Assembly (NCBI GenBank): GCA_942493035.1
Contig: OW818666.1
Location: 3,410,001 to 3,474,000 of the forward strand
From: WRGT01 sp942493035
Lineage (GTDB): Bacteria > Spirochaetota > UBA4802 > UBA5550
Direction: 5' to 3'
Length of the DNA stretch: 64,000 bases
Under the pieces are notes generated by a model. It did no database searches, had not been told where the DNA came from, and was given only the letters and a program-made list of their open reading frames with translations. The position numbers were made by a program, and so were the translations under genes. Positions 27,201 to 35,024 of this stretch are shown here, one piece after another (position 1 is the stretch's first letter; each line of letters begins with the position of its first letter).

Positions 27201-27423
27201 CGCCGGCCTTATGCCGACTGTATACGGTATCGGCGGGAATGCGCTGACTCTGGTTCCTGTAGTAATGGCAATGGCATACGGTCTGTTATTTGCTACACTG
27301 CTGACACTTGTTTTTGTTCCCTGTCTCTATATGATTAACGAGGATATAGCTGGTGTCTTGAGAAAAATAAATTTATACGGATATCTTATACTGGTAATAA
27401 AAAAATTCAAATTCTCATCATAA
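24271..27423 (+). CDS. RND-family efflux pump (AcrB-like)
   Basis: A 1,050-residue inner-membrane transporter with the duplicated RND layout: one helix, large periplasmic loop, six helices, second loop, six helices. GMLVDDAIVISEVVYE carries the proton-relay aspartate pair in TM4, and GLSGVVVNDSILMVDFIN is the TM10 motif, in which the AcrB lysine is not present, as in several HAE-type subgroups. Substrates could be drugs, lipids or solvents. The operon has TolC and pump but no membrane-fusion adaptor gene, which RND pumps normally need, so the adaptor must be elsewhere or be absent. Confidence 0.9.
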   Translation: MERFISFFVKDKLVVNIIILTVLVVGISSAINIKRETMPPTAIDKMIITVTYPGASPQDVELNAVVPIEDELKAINGIDQYTSVSLEGGAQIMIDLDQDIADTQIVKDEVFRKISISSITDIPSGVEDIIVKDMNTKEKSILKIGLSIKDNKNVTDRDLYNTADQLENQLKRLNGVSEISLSGYLDREIHVKVDPEKMSDYYISLSDVVSSIKTRNVRSTGGTLQSVYNEKNIVTIGEFENPLDVGDVIIRTGFEQRRVQVKDIASIEDGFEDEDVKIGVNGEKSVVLNIKKKENADIIKTVDEVKAYLETQKAYYGNNYEVSIISDDSVSVKSLMDVVISNAAIGFILVFLVLLVFLDLKTSFWTAFGIPVSLLLTLIFMRVNDYSLNIMTIGAIITVLGMLVDDAIVISEVVYEKKNQGMPSMEAAISGTREVFIPVLVSILTTIFAFLPILLIDGTMGKFIFVFPVIISATLLFSLFEAVTLLPNHLAYSHIKIKPDKKENWFKPVIASYRKFLRKALNYRYFVLGAFIVMLFGSILFSNETLKNFVLFWDNSNEYVNIDIDVPSGTSIDKTEEMTENLRKMIIEQIPKEELVSTFTQAGKHSGMMSTTHDYWSTIQIKLVPINERERTAGEIVADLRKKLTQNKHTGFTSIVLREDKAGPPTGQAVDIKVISKKNDEAMMAMNEIKTILAGINGVKDIDSDLKEGKNELRFVFDYQKMAQYGLDVESVASTVRTAYSGNTATSIQTVESKLDFIVELKDSARGSETHLLNLLVPNDSGRLIKLGEIAHLKAGEGESEINHFNGDRSISITADIDSDRTTPIAVQKMVKDKVKEFNSKYPSTYLLFEGEAKESASTMSEVGITFIIALFLIYLLVTLQFRSFTQPLIVMSVIPFGLIGVLIAFTLHGVPFSFMGVIGIIGLSGVVVNDSILMVDFINTLKNKSETESKAQMFEDVAEGASLRLRAIIMTTVTTVAGLMPTVYGIGGNALTLVPVVMAMAYGLLFATLLTLVFVPCLYMINEDIAGVLRKINLYGYLILVIKKFKFSS

Positions 27424-27431
27424 ACTTCTGC

Positions 27432-27464
27432 CTGCGGGTATGGTCATTCCGAGCATACCCGCAG
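27432..27464 (+). terminator. Hairpin after the RND gene
   Basis: CTGCGGGTATG-11 bases-CATACCCGCAG, a perfect 11-bp stem 8 bases after the stop. No T run follows. Confidence 0.6.
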
Positions 27465-27563
27465 AATATTATAGAACAGTTTAAGATTCGAATTTCTTAT
27501 AAATTGATTGACTGAAAGAATTTTTTCCGGATAATAATCACAAACTTACATCAGGGGGACTTT

Positions 27564-28187
27564 ATGAATCAGCCGGAACTTACTCAGCAGGCACTGGGAA
27601 TTTTACGAAATCCCGCGACTTTTCAATGGTATTTTATTCCTCTATTCGCATTTGTTGTTTATATCTATTTTAATGAAATTTCAAACAAAAACTGGAAGGG
27701 TGTTGCAGCGGGACTATCTCTATACATGGTACACTGGTTTTATGAAATAATTAATGCACTCATTCAACACTTCTCAGGTCACGCACTATGGACTGTTCCA
27801 TCAGGCACATCATTTCTTCTGCTGATTGGAGTTTGTGTTGAAATAAGTCTTATGTTTTCCGTTGCAGGTCTTATATTCACCAAGATTCTTCCGGATGATC
27901 CGAAGATGAAAATTCTCGGTATCAATAACCGCTGGTTCATAGCAATAGTGAACGCCGGGTTCTATTCCATTTTTGAAATTTTTCTCGTGAAGACCCCTAC
28001 ATTCCACTGGGTCTACCCATGGTGGGGATCATTCCCGGTTTTTATAACAGTATACATTCCATTCTTTTTAGCTGCAAATCTTGCATACGACTGGACTCCA
28101 AAACGGCAGAAAACTTTTATCGGATCACTCTTTGTGATTAATGCTTTAATGTTGATTGTATTTGCGGGAATTCTGAAGTGGATATGA
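27564..28187 (+). CDS. Multi-pass membrane protein of unknown function
   Basis: I do not recognise the family. The 207 residues form about six hydrophobic segments: FQWYFIPLFAFVVYIYF, GVAAGLSLYMVHWFYEI, FLLLIGVCVEISLMFSVAGLIF and others, with several aromatic residues and conserved-looking polar spots in the helices (HWFYEI, FHWVYPWWG). AGGGGGA precedes the ATG. It lies 140 bases after the efflux pump gene behind a hairpin, so it is likely independent of it. A bidirectional terminator follows. Confidence 0.7.
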   Translation: MNQPELTQQALGILRNPATFQWYFIPLFAFVVYIYFNEISNKNWKGVAAGLSLYMVHWFYEIINALIQHFSGHALWTVPSGTSFLLLIGVCVEISLMFSVAGLIFTKILPDDPKMKILGINNRWFIAIVNAGFYSIFEIFLVKTPTFHWVYPWWGSFPVFITVYIPFFLAANLAYDWTPKRQKTFIGSLFVINALMLIVFAGILKWI

Positions 28188-28210
28188 TTTGCTGAAACAG
28201 ATTTCATCTT

Positions 28211-28245
28211 TATATCAGAGAGCCGGCTATGGACTCTCTGATATA
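28211..28245. terminator. Bidirectional terminator between convergent genes
   Basis: TATATCAGAGAG (28211-28222) and CTCTCTGATATA (28234-28245) form a perfect 12-bp stem between the membrane-protein stop and the amidohydrolase stop. Confidence 0.75.
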
Positions 28246-28252
28246 TACTATT

Positions 28253-29842
28253 TTATACTTTTATAAATTCGCCCGCATCCTTTATACAGTTTTGAATCTC
28301 TCCATGTTTAAGGACAATTCTTCCATTGATGATAACATACTCTATCCCAGTTGGTGACTCCTCGGTCCCCTCTTTATAATTTAACTTATCAGGATTGAAG
28401 ATAGTAATATCAGCCTTTTTACCCTCTCTAACAAAACCCCTGTCTGATATATTATACTGCTCCGCAGTTGCTCCGGTCATTTTTCTGATTGCCTGATGAA
28501 CCGGTGTCCCCGCCTTTTTTGCGAGAGAAATAAACTTCGGAAAATTATAATAGACAGCAAAATTCTGCACACCCTGTTCGTTAACCCATGCATCGGTCAT
28601 GTATAGGGACAAAGGGTGCAGACGGAGTTTTTCAATTATTTCAGGATTGGCATACTTAAACATGAGCACATCAGCCTTTGCATCTGTTTCATCTATAACT
28701 TTAAGATAAGCCTGCAGCTCGCTCATCTTCCACTCTTTCGCAAGCTCGCTGATTCTCTTCCCTTCAATCTGAGGCATCATCCCTTTTGTGTTTGATATCA
28801 TTATATCATTAAAACCAAAGCCAAGCAGCTTTTTCGTAACGGCAGTCTCTATTGCCAGTCTTAATCTTATAAAGAAACTGCTCCTCTTCTTTTTAGAAAG
28901 AGATAAGTACCAGATCGGCAGTACAACTGTAATAATTGATGCACCGAAGTCCATTGCGTACATATCGAACATAATATCCACACCATCGTTCTTTGCATTC
29001 TCAAGAAGCGAGAGAGCCTCATCGACATAACTCCATGACTTTTCTCCGACAAAAATCAGATGTGAAAGCTGAGTCTTTACACCGGTCTTCTTTGCAATAC
29101 CTATAACCTCATCTATTGCACGGAGGCCGTGGGCTCTGCCTCCGACAGGCGGTGAATAAGAAGTTGAGACCTTAGACATCGCTCTTGAATGAAAGGATAA
29201 TATTTTATTGTGCTTTTTAACAATTCCGGCAATCATCTCCAGCTCGGAAAGCGGCGCAAACTGACCCGGCTCATACATCAGCCCCAAAGAAACTCCGGCT
29301 GCCCCTTCGGATAAAGTTCTATCGATAATCTCCTCCATCTCCCGGAGCTTATCATTATCAAGCTCTGAACCAGACATGGAATTAAGACTTATCCTTACTG
29401 TACCATGTCCGACCAGTGAAAGAATATTAACCGGTGATTTCTCCGGAATCAGATTCTGCCATTTAGCAAATGATGAAAAGTCTCTCCCCTTATTACTAAA
29501 GAGTCCGCCGCCGATTTCATGATTATATGTACTATTTTCGCGGTAGCCTGCGGCAGAAAATCCGCAGTTGCCGCAAACCATTGACGTTACACCCTGCTTT
29601 ATAAAAGGCTCAAAGTATTTGAGATTATTTTCCTGTGCTGCATAAAAATCATTATGTGAATGAGCGTCAATAAAACCGGGAGCTATAGATAAACCAGTGC
29701 AGTCGATAATCTCTGCATCCTTATTATTAATTCCTGCTGCGTCAGTTATTTTTACAATTTTGTCATTTTCAATATAAACATTCCCGATAAAAGGGGGAGT
29801 ATCCGAACCGTCATATATAGTTCCATTTTTCAGAATAATCAT
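28253..29842 (-). CDS. N-acyl-D-amino-acid deacylase-like amidohydrolase
   Basis: A 529-residue metal-dependent amidohydrolase. GFIDAHSHND gives the first two metal histidines. VCGNCGFSAAGY contains the cysteine that bridges the metals in D-aminoacylases, and the FHSRAMSK, TQLSHLIF and MTDAWVNEQG regions carry the later His and Asp ligands. The closing block DRGFVREGKKADITIFNPDKL is standard for the family. It should hydrolyse N-acyl-D-amino acids or related amides, perhaps in cell-wall or peptide salvage. D-hydantoinase-like activity is possible but less likely. Transcribed alone, with AGGAG before the start. Confidence 0.82.
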   Translation of the reverse strand: MIILKNGTIYDGSDTPPFIGNVYIENDKIVKITDAAGINNKDAEIIDCTGLSIAPGFIDAHSHNDFYAAQENNLKYFEPFIKQGVTSMVCGNCGFSAAGYRENSTYNHEIGGGLFSNKGRDFSSFAKWQNLIPEKSPVNILSLVGHGTVRISLNSMSGSELDNDKLREMEEIIDRTLSEGAAGVSLGLMYEPGQFAPLSELEMIAGIVKKHNKILSFHSRAMSKVSTSYSPPVGGRAHGLRAIDEVIGIAKKTGVKTQLSHLIFVGEKSWSYVDEALSLLENAKNDGVDIMFDMYAMDFGASIITVVLPIWYLSLSKKKRSSFFIRLRLAIETAVTKKLLGFGFNDIMISNTKGMMPQIEGKRISELAKEWKMSELQAYLKVIDETDAKADVLMFKYANPEIIEKLRLHPLSLYMTDAWVNEQGVQNFAVYYNFPKFISLAKKAGTPVHQAIRKMTGATAEQYNISDRGFVREGKKADITIFNPDKLNYKEGTEESPTGIEYVIINGRIVLKHGEIQNCIKDAGEFIKV

Positions 29843-29895
29843 ATATGCTCTCCTGTTTTATAATTAAATGTTATTCAGTATTACCTCCGGAGTGT

Positions 29896-29913
29896 AGTGA
29901 GTCATCACTCACT
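29896..29913. promoter_or_regulatory. Small palindrome upstream of the amidohydrolase gene
   Basis: AGTGAGT-CATC-ACTCACT lies 54 bases upstream of the start, in the region where the divergent promoters should be; possible operator, no regulator identified. Confidence 0.3.
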
Positions 29914-30049
29914 GTCAATATTTATTTCAATTTTTACTTAATGTAACCGGAGCAGTATTTTTTATTCATTGACTGATGGTATAGAAATCATAACCCTCTG
30001 ACAGTGAAACGATTTATAAAATATCACCTATCAGTATTAAAGGAAAAAC

Positions 30050-30931
30050 ATGAGAATAATTACCAGACCGGACTTTGACGGAATAGTTTGCGATGTTCTG
30101 CTAAGGAACATTTTTGATATTGATGCTCCAACCCGGTGGGTTGAACCCTATGAAATTGAAAAATTTTCTCCGGAAATTTCAGATGGTGATATTGTAGCAA
30201 ATCTTCCGTTTATTCAGGGATGCTCCCTGTGGTTCGATCATCACATTACAAATAAAACTGATTCTGTTTTTAATGGCGCATTTTATGACGCACCATCCGC
30301 TGCAGGAATTATCTTCAAATATTATCAGAATAAGTTTACAAAAAATTTTAAGGAACTGGTTTTTCAGACCGACCGGATTGATTCAGGGGATGTAACGATA
30401 GATGAAGTCCTGCACACAGAGAACTATCCCTACGCCATGCTTTCATCTACAATTTCGGGAAGAGATAAAAATGATGAACCGTACTGGAATAGAGTAGTAA
30501 AACTTCTAGGGGAAAAACGTATAGAGGAAGTTCTGGCCGATGATGAAGTACACGGAAGATGCAGCAGAATTATAAAACAGGATAAAATATACGCAAACTT
30601 TATCCGGGAATATACACAGATAATCGGGAACACCGCCGTTACAGATTTCCGTTCCCTTGACACAGAACCGAAGGGTAATCGATTTTTAATATACTCTCTC
30701 TTCCCGGAAGTCTACGTTGATGTTAAAATCAGATACAGCAAAGATGACCGTGATAAAGTTATTGTCAGCCTTGGTAAAAATGTTTTTAATAATGGAAGTA
30801 ATGTAAATCTCGGGGATCTTGCTTCACAATTCGGCGGAGGTGGACATAAAGGTGCCGGTTCATGCAGCTTTCATAAAGATGAAGCTAAAACAAATATAAG
30901 CAGAATACTTGCAGTAATTAATAAAAACTAG
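30050..30931 (+). CDS. DHH/DHHA1-family phosphoesterase-like protein
   Basis: A 293-residue protein with an N-terminal DHH domain: TRPDFDGIVCD supplies two metal-binding aspartates (D8, D10) and WFDHH (D63, H64, H65) is the family-naming motif. A C-terminal DHHA1 domain follows, ending in GGGGHKGAGSC, the substrate-binding glycine loop. Such enzymes cleave oligoribonucleotides, cyclic dinucleotide products or polyphosphate. Without a transmembrane or CBS domain it is a cytosolic nanoRNase/phosphatase type, but motif III looks divergent, so the exact substrate is uncertain. AAAGGA precedes the ATG. Confidence 0.8.
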   Translation: MRIITRPDFDGIVCDVLLRNIFDIDAPTRWVEPYEIEKFSPEISDGDIVANLPFIQGCSLWFDHHITNKTDSVFNGAFYDAPSAAGIIFKYYQNKFTKNFKELVFQTDRIDSGDVTIDEVLHTENYPYAMLSSTISGRDKNDEPYWNRVVKLLGEKRIEEVLADDEVHGRCSRIIKQDKIYANFIREYTQIIGNTAVTDFRSLDTEPKGNRFLIYSLFPEVYVDVKIRYSKDDRDKVIVSLGKNVFNNGSNVNLGDLASQFGGGGHKGAGSCSFHKDEAKTNISRILAVINKN

Positions 30932-30960
30932 TGCTCTGACCTGATAATTTTAAACCAAAC

Positions 30961-31027
30961 TGTCATCCTCGCGAAGGCGGGGATCCATAGTATTTAATTA
31001 GGGATTCCCGTCTTCACGGGAATGACA
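30961..31027. repeat. TGTCATTCC-type element, family B, copy 2
   Basis: TGTCATCCTCGCGAAGGCGGGGATCC at one end and GGGATTCCCG...CGGGAATGACA at the other, 67 bp. It lies between convergent genes. Confidence 0.8.
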
Positions 31028-31061
31028 TTGAGTATAATTAATAAGGACTGGAATTACGCGG

Positions 31062-31451
31062 TTACTCCCCGCAGCTCCATCCGCAGAGTCGGCATGCATA
31101 AGTTACGGATGAATCTTTCTCTGAAATATCCTGACGCAGGCGTGTCATCTTTCCCCGTTTCGAATGACAGAACGGACAGAATGGACCATCTCCATCCGGA
31201 GTATATAGAACATTATTTTTTATATCAAACTCTTTCTCCTCTCCAAGACGGATCTTAAGCTGCCTGATTTCGTTTTTCATTATCAGGCTTTCATTTACAA
31301 GTTGAACGGCCTTAAGTTTAATATCATTCAAATCCCCATCAAGTGATGCTGAAATCGCAGCATCCCCGGACTTTCCGGCTGAAGTATCAAACTCTTTCAG
31401 CTTCTGAATTTTTTCAATCGCTGATGAAATTATTTCTATTATATCACTCAT
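31062..31451 (-). CDS. Small coiled-coil zinc-ribbon protein of unknown function
   Basis: A 129-residue protein, not matched to a known family. Residues 1-75 are helical and acidic (SAIEKIQKLKEF, LMKNEIRQLKIRLGEE). The C-terminus is a zinc ribbon with CPFC and CRLCGWSC, a CxxC-x20-CxxC pattern. GAGGATTTTCGGA precedes the ATG. Zinc ribbons of this kind often mediate nucleic-acid or protein contacts, but no target is evident. It lies just beside the IS30 element. Confidence 0.65.
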   Translation of the reverse strand: MSDIIEIISSAIEKIQKLKEFDTSAGKSGDAAISASLDGDLNDIKLKAVQLVNESLIMKNEIRQLKIRLGEEKEFDIKNNVLYTPDGDGPFCPFCHSKRGKMTRLRQDISEKDSSVTYACRLCGWSCGE

Positions 31452-31572
31452 TCCGAAAATCCTCTTTTATTCGTGTCTGACTATAAAATGCCGGTAAAAT
31501 TACTATCTATAATTTAACAATTTATGCACCGGACTTTTTCAAGTGTTTATTTTTTGAATTAATAATTTTATC

Positions 31573-32670
31573 CCTGAATTCAAGTTTGAAATGCGACAAG
31601 ATGGGAGTTTAAAATATCAGCAGGAGATTTCCAACCACGGGATTTTCTCGGCCTTGCGTTTATAGAAAAAATACTATCATCAATAAATTCATCTGTCAAG
31701 TGTGCGAAACTTTTTTTCTTTGGAAGATAATATCTGATACGCCCATTTATATGTTCATTAAGACCTCGTTGCCATGAGGAATAAGGATCAGCAAAATATA
31801 CATTACAGTTAAGAGCATTTTCAATTGTCTTATGCATGCAAAATTCTGAACCATTATCAAATGTAATTGATTTAATAAATCCATCAGGTAATGAACCCAA
31901 AGCCTCTGTAATTCCTCGTGTAACAGTTTCCGCATCTTTTGAAGGCAATTTAATACCCCATGTAAATGCTGCTTTTCTTTCCACAAGAGTAAGAAGATAT
32001 GCATCATTTCCAGAGCTTACAATCAGATCCCCCTCAAGATGGCCTATTTCGCTTTTATCATTTGCTTCTTCAGGGCGTTCCCTTATATTCTTTTTCGAAG
32101 GATCTTTTGCCCTGTTTTTATAGGTATTTGAGCGATTTTGGCGTTTCTTCCGTTTTATAAATAAAAATTGAGTAAAACGATATTCACCCTTTTCATTTTT
32201 TTGAGCATACAACCACTGATATATAGATTCGTGTGATAAGTGCATTGATGCATCTTCCAGAAACATTGTCTTTAGGTATTGAGAAATTAATTCGGGTGAA
32301 TCGCCGTTCCTTAAAAAGGTTATAACTATCAAACGCAGTAAGCCATTGACATCAAGCTTTCATTTTTTTAAATTTTTCCTCTTTAAATATTCCGCTTGAG
32401 CTTCTTGTGCATGATAGCCTTTTGTTTTATTCCTATCAATTTCGCGATAAACTGTTGATTTATCACGATTTAATAATTCAGCAGTTTCTTTCACAGGCTT
32501 ATCTGAATAAATCATTTTTTGCATGACAAATCTTTCTTCAAACTGTACTTGTTTAAAATGCCTCATGGGTATCTCTCTCGGATTTGGTTTTGGTCGACTC
32601 AATCCTTTATGGAGATTTCTCATGAGGCTACTATTTTAATTTCCTTTTGCATTTCAAACTTGAATTCAGG
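31573..32670. mobile_element. IS30-family insertion sequence, complete
   Basis: A 1,098-bp element bounded by perfect 22-bp terminal inverted repeats (CCTGAATTCAAGTTTGAAAT at 31573 and its complement ending at 32670). ATC occurs directly outside both ends (31570-31572 and 32671-32673), consistent with a 3-bp target duplication, which is usual for IS30. It is filled by one transposase frame on the minus strand. Both ends and the duplication are intact, so the insertion is recent. Confidence 0.9.
31580..32623 (-). pseudogene. IS30 transposase interrupted by an in-frame TGA
   Basis: The frame from 32623 (or the better-spaced ATG at 32563, after GAGAG) reads an N-terminal helix-turn-helix (VKETAELLNRDKSTVYREI) to LKRKNLKK, meets TGA at 32362-32360, and continues in the same frame as KLDVNGLLRLIVITFLRNGD to the end. 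The catalytic DDE residues are all there: GHLEGDLIV, FDNGSEF and RGLNEHINGRIR. Only the single TGA breaks it, so it is a very recent nonsense mutation or a sequencing error. The stop codon of the gene lies inside the left inverted repeat. Confidence 0.85.
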
Positions 32671-32673
32671 ATC

Positions 32674-32998
32674 TAATAATAACATTTCCCTCCTCACCCT
32701 TTCCCTATGAATAGGAGGAGAGAAAATATAGAATATTTCAATTTACCCTTTCTCCCATTCATGAGCGACGAACAGGATGTTTTAGTGTCGAGTGCCGGCA
32801 GGACGCCGAAAAAGCACTCGACGAAAGGTGCCCCACGGGCGGATAGGGGCGCCGACTGATATGGCATCGCGACAGAGGAGGCGCACATTCCTATATCAAG
32901 ACGTTCACAATTTGCATGTTCTCTTGTCGATCTGTAAAGATGTTGACCATTTCGCAGCATCAGGCTACTTTGTGTAAAATCACATAAGGAGAATTATT
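32674..32998. other. GC-rich structured intergenic segment before pepF
   Basis: No gene is supported. From about 32785 to 32875 the DNA is clearly richer in G+C than its surroundings and folds well: GTCGAGTGC (32787-32795) pairs with GCACTCGAC (32814-32822), enclosing CGGC/GCCG, and GGTGCCCC (32827-32834) pairs with GGGGCGCC (32846-32853). It could be a structured RNA or a palindromic repeat. An AAGGAG then serves pepF. Confidence 0.45.
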
Positions 32999-34816
32999 AT
33001 GGCTGTAGTAAATATACCTGAAAGAAAAGAGATCAAAGAAAACGACAAATGGGATCTTAAATCGCTGATCCCGGACGATGAAGAATGGGAAAAACTCTAT
33101 AAAAATCTTGAATCAAAAATAAACGGATACGACAGCTTCAAGGGGCGTATGGGTGAATCTCTTGAAACTTTCAGAACATCTCTTGAATTTGACATGAACA
33201 TTTCCCGGGAGGTTGAGAAAATCTACACTTACGCACACCTGCGGAGTGACGAAGATAAAACCAACCAGTTTTCTCTTGCAATGTATCAGAGATCGGTAAA
33301 CCTCTATACAAGAATTTCCGAGCTGTCGAGCTTCATGACACCGGAGATCCAGGAGATAGATGAAGCAGTTATCAACTCCTACATGTACGATCCGTCGATG
33401 AAGGATTATAGATTTTTTCTCGAAAAAATTATAAGATTCAAACCTCATACCCTGACTAAAGAGATGGAGCAGATAATAGCGATGATGGGGGAGATAGCCC
33501 AGGCGCCATCACAGATATTCAGCCAGCTTGATAACGCGGATATGACATTCGGAGTTATTGCAGACAGCGAAGGGAACGAAACAGAACTAAGCCATGGAAA
33601 CTTCAGCACATTTTTACAGGACCCGGACAGAGAGGTACGGAGACAGGCCTTCTTTCAGTACTACCAGTCTTATAAAAATTTAAAAAATACAGTCGCATCA
33701 ACTCTTGATCACTCAAACAAGAAAGACAGCTTCTATGCTAGAGTACGCAAATTCAGCAACAGCAGGGAGGCATCTCTCTTCTCCGACAACATGCCGGAAA
33801 AAGTATATGACAATCTTGTAAGCACAGTGAGAAGCAATACCGCTCCTCTATTTAAGTATCTAGACCTCAGAAAAGAAGCACTCAATCTTGACAAGCTTCA
33901 CTTTTACGATACATACGTTTCCATTGTTAGCGATGTAAACTTCACAATGACTTACGAAGAGGCCGTGGAGACATGCGTAAAATCACTTGCACCTCTTGGT
34001 GAGGATTACACATCAATCATGAAAGAGGGGCTTCTCAATGGATGGGTAGACCGCTACGAAAATAAAGGGAAAAGAAGCGGAGCATACTCTTCGGGCTGCT
34101 ACGATTCACCACCTTATATTCTCCTTAACTACGAAGATAAGAACATCAACAGTTTATATACTTTGATACACGAAGCCGGTCACTCAATGCATTCATATTA
34201 CTCGAAACATGCACAGCCGTATATATTGAGCGACTACACAATCTTTGTCGCAGAGGTTGCATCAACATTCAACGAAACTCTCCTGAGCCGGTATCTCCTT
34301 GATCTTTACAAAGATGATCCGAAAATGCAGGCATACATCCTCAACCGGGAAATAGATAATATACGGGCAACACTTTACAGACAGACAATGTTTGCCGAAT
34401 TTGAAACACGGTCCCATAACATTGTTGAGCAGAACGACCCGCTTACACTTGAAGTCATCCAGCGCGTGTATAAAGAACTGCTGGACACATATTTCGGCGA
34501 CAAAATGTACATAGATGATGTACTCACACTTGAATGCTTAAGAATACCACACTTCTACTCGGCTTTTTATGTATACAAATACGCAACTGGACTCTCCGCG
34601 GCTATTGCACTTGCAGACAAAGTTCTGAGCGAAGGGGCTCCTGCACGGGACGCGTACCTCGGCTTCCTGAAACTCGGCGGAAGCAAGTACCCGCTCGATG
34701 AACTTATCGATGCGGGAGTAGACATGAGTTCCCCTGATCCTATAGTAAAAGCGATTAAACACTTCGGTGAACTTGTTGAGCGATTTGCTGATGTTTACAA
34801 GAAGCTGGGAAAGTAG
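32999..34816 (+). CDS. pepF: Oligoendopeptidase F (M3B metallopeptidase)
   Basis: A 605-residue cytosolic zinc peptidase that degrades oligopeptides. The zinc site is H391-E392-A-G-H395 in LIHEAGHSMHSYYS, with the third ligand glutamate in FVAEVASTFNE about 30 residues on, as in M3 peptidases. RSGAYSSGCYDSPPYILLNY before it and RIPHFYSAFYVYKYATGL near the end are characteristic of PepF. AAGGAG precedes the ATG by 8 bases. Transcribed alone. Confidence 0.95.
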   Translation: MAVVNIPERKEIKENDKWDLKSLIPDDEEWEKLYKNLESKINGYDSFKGRMGESLETFRTSLEFDMNISREVEKIYTYAHLRSDEDKTNQFSLAMYQRSVNLYTRISELSSFMTPEIQEIDEAVINSYMYDPSMKDYRFFLEKIIRFKPHTLTKEMEQIIAMMGEIAQAPSQIFSQLDNADMTFGVIADSEGNETELSHGNFSTFLQDPDREVRRQAFFQYYQSYKNLKNTVASTLDHSNKKDSFYARVRKFSNSREASLFSDNMPEKVYDNLVSTVRSNTAPLFKYLDLRKEALNLDKLHFYDTYVSIVSDVNFTMTYEEAVETCVKSLAPLGEDYTSIMKEGLLNGWVDRYENKGKRSGAYSSGCYDSPPYILLNYEDKNINSLYTLIHEAGHSMHSYYSKHAQPYILSDYTIFVAEVASTFNETLLSRYLLDLYKDDPKMQAYILNREIDNIRATLYRQTMFAEFETRSHNIVEQNDPLTLEVIQRVYKELLDTYFGDKMYIDDVLTLECLRIPHFYSAFYVYKYATGLSAAIALADKVLSEGAPARDAYLGFLKLGGSKYPLDELIDAGVDMSSPDPIVKAIKHFGELVERFADVYKKLGK

Positions 34817-34856
34817 ACTTATTGTAACTGTTTTATTAAAATTTTCTGTTACTACT

Positions 34857-34942
34857 TGTCATTCCCGTGCATACGGGAATCCATAGTTGATATCATACTT
34901 ATATTAACGTATACATGGATCTCCGCCTTCGCGGAGATGACA
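34857..34942. repeat. TGTCATTCC-type element, family B, copy 3
   Basis: TGTCATTCCCGTGCATACGGGAATCC opens it and GGATCTCCGCCTTCGCGGAGATGACA closes it (86 bp); each end is a hairpin. It lies between pepF and pabB. Confidence 0.82.
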
Positions 34943-35024
34943 AAACGGTTTATTTCATTCGTGAAAAGCTATACTTTAACTTTTGCCGACAGACTCAACA
35001 ATACAAAACTCACGGTGATATTCA

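Noticed and set aside
32360..32362. Selenocysteine or programmed read-through at the transposase TGA
   Set aside because: No obvious stem-loop or slippery site after it, and a transposase has no need of selenocysteine; a nonsense change or a sequencing error is simpler.
32694..32960. 88-codon minus-strand frame across the GC-rich segment
   Set aside because: No ribosome site; it covers the folded structure and its codon use is unlike the neighbours.
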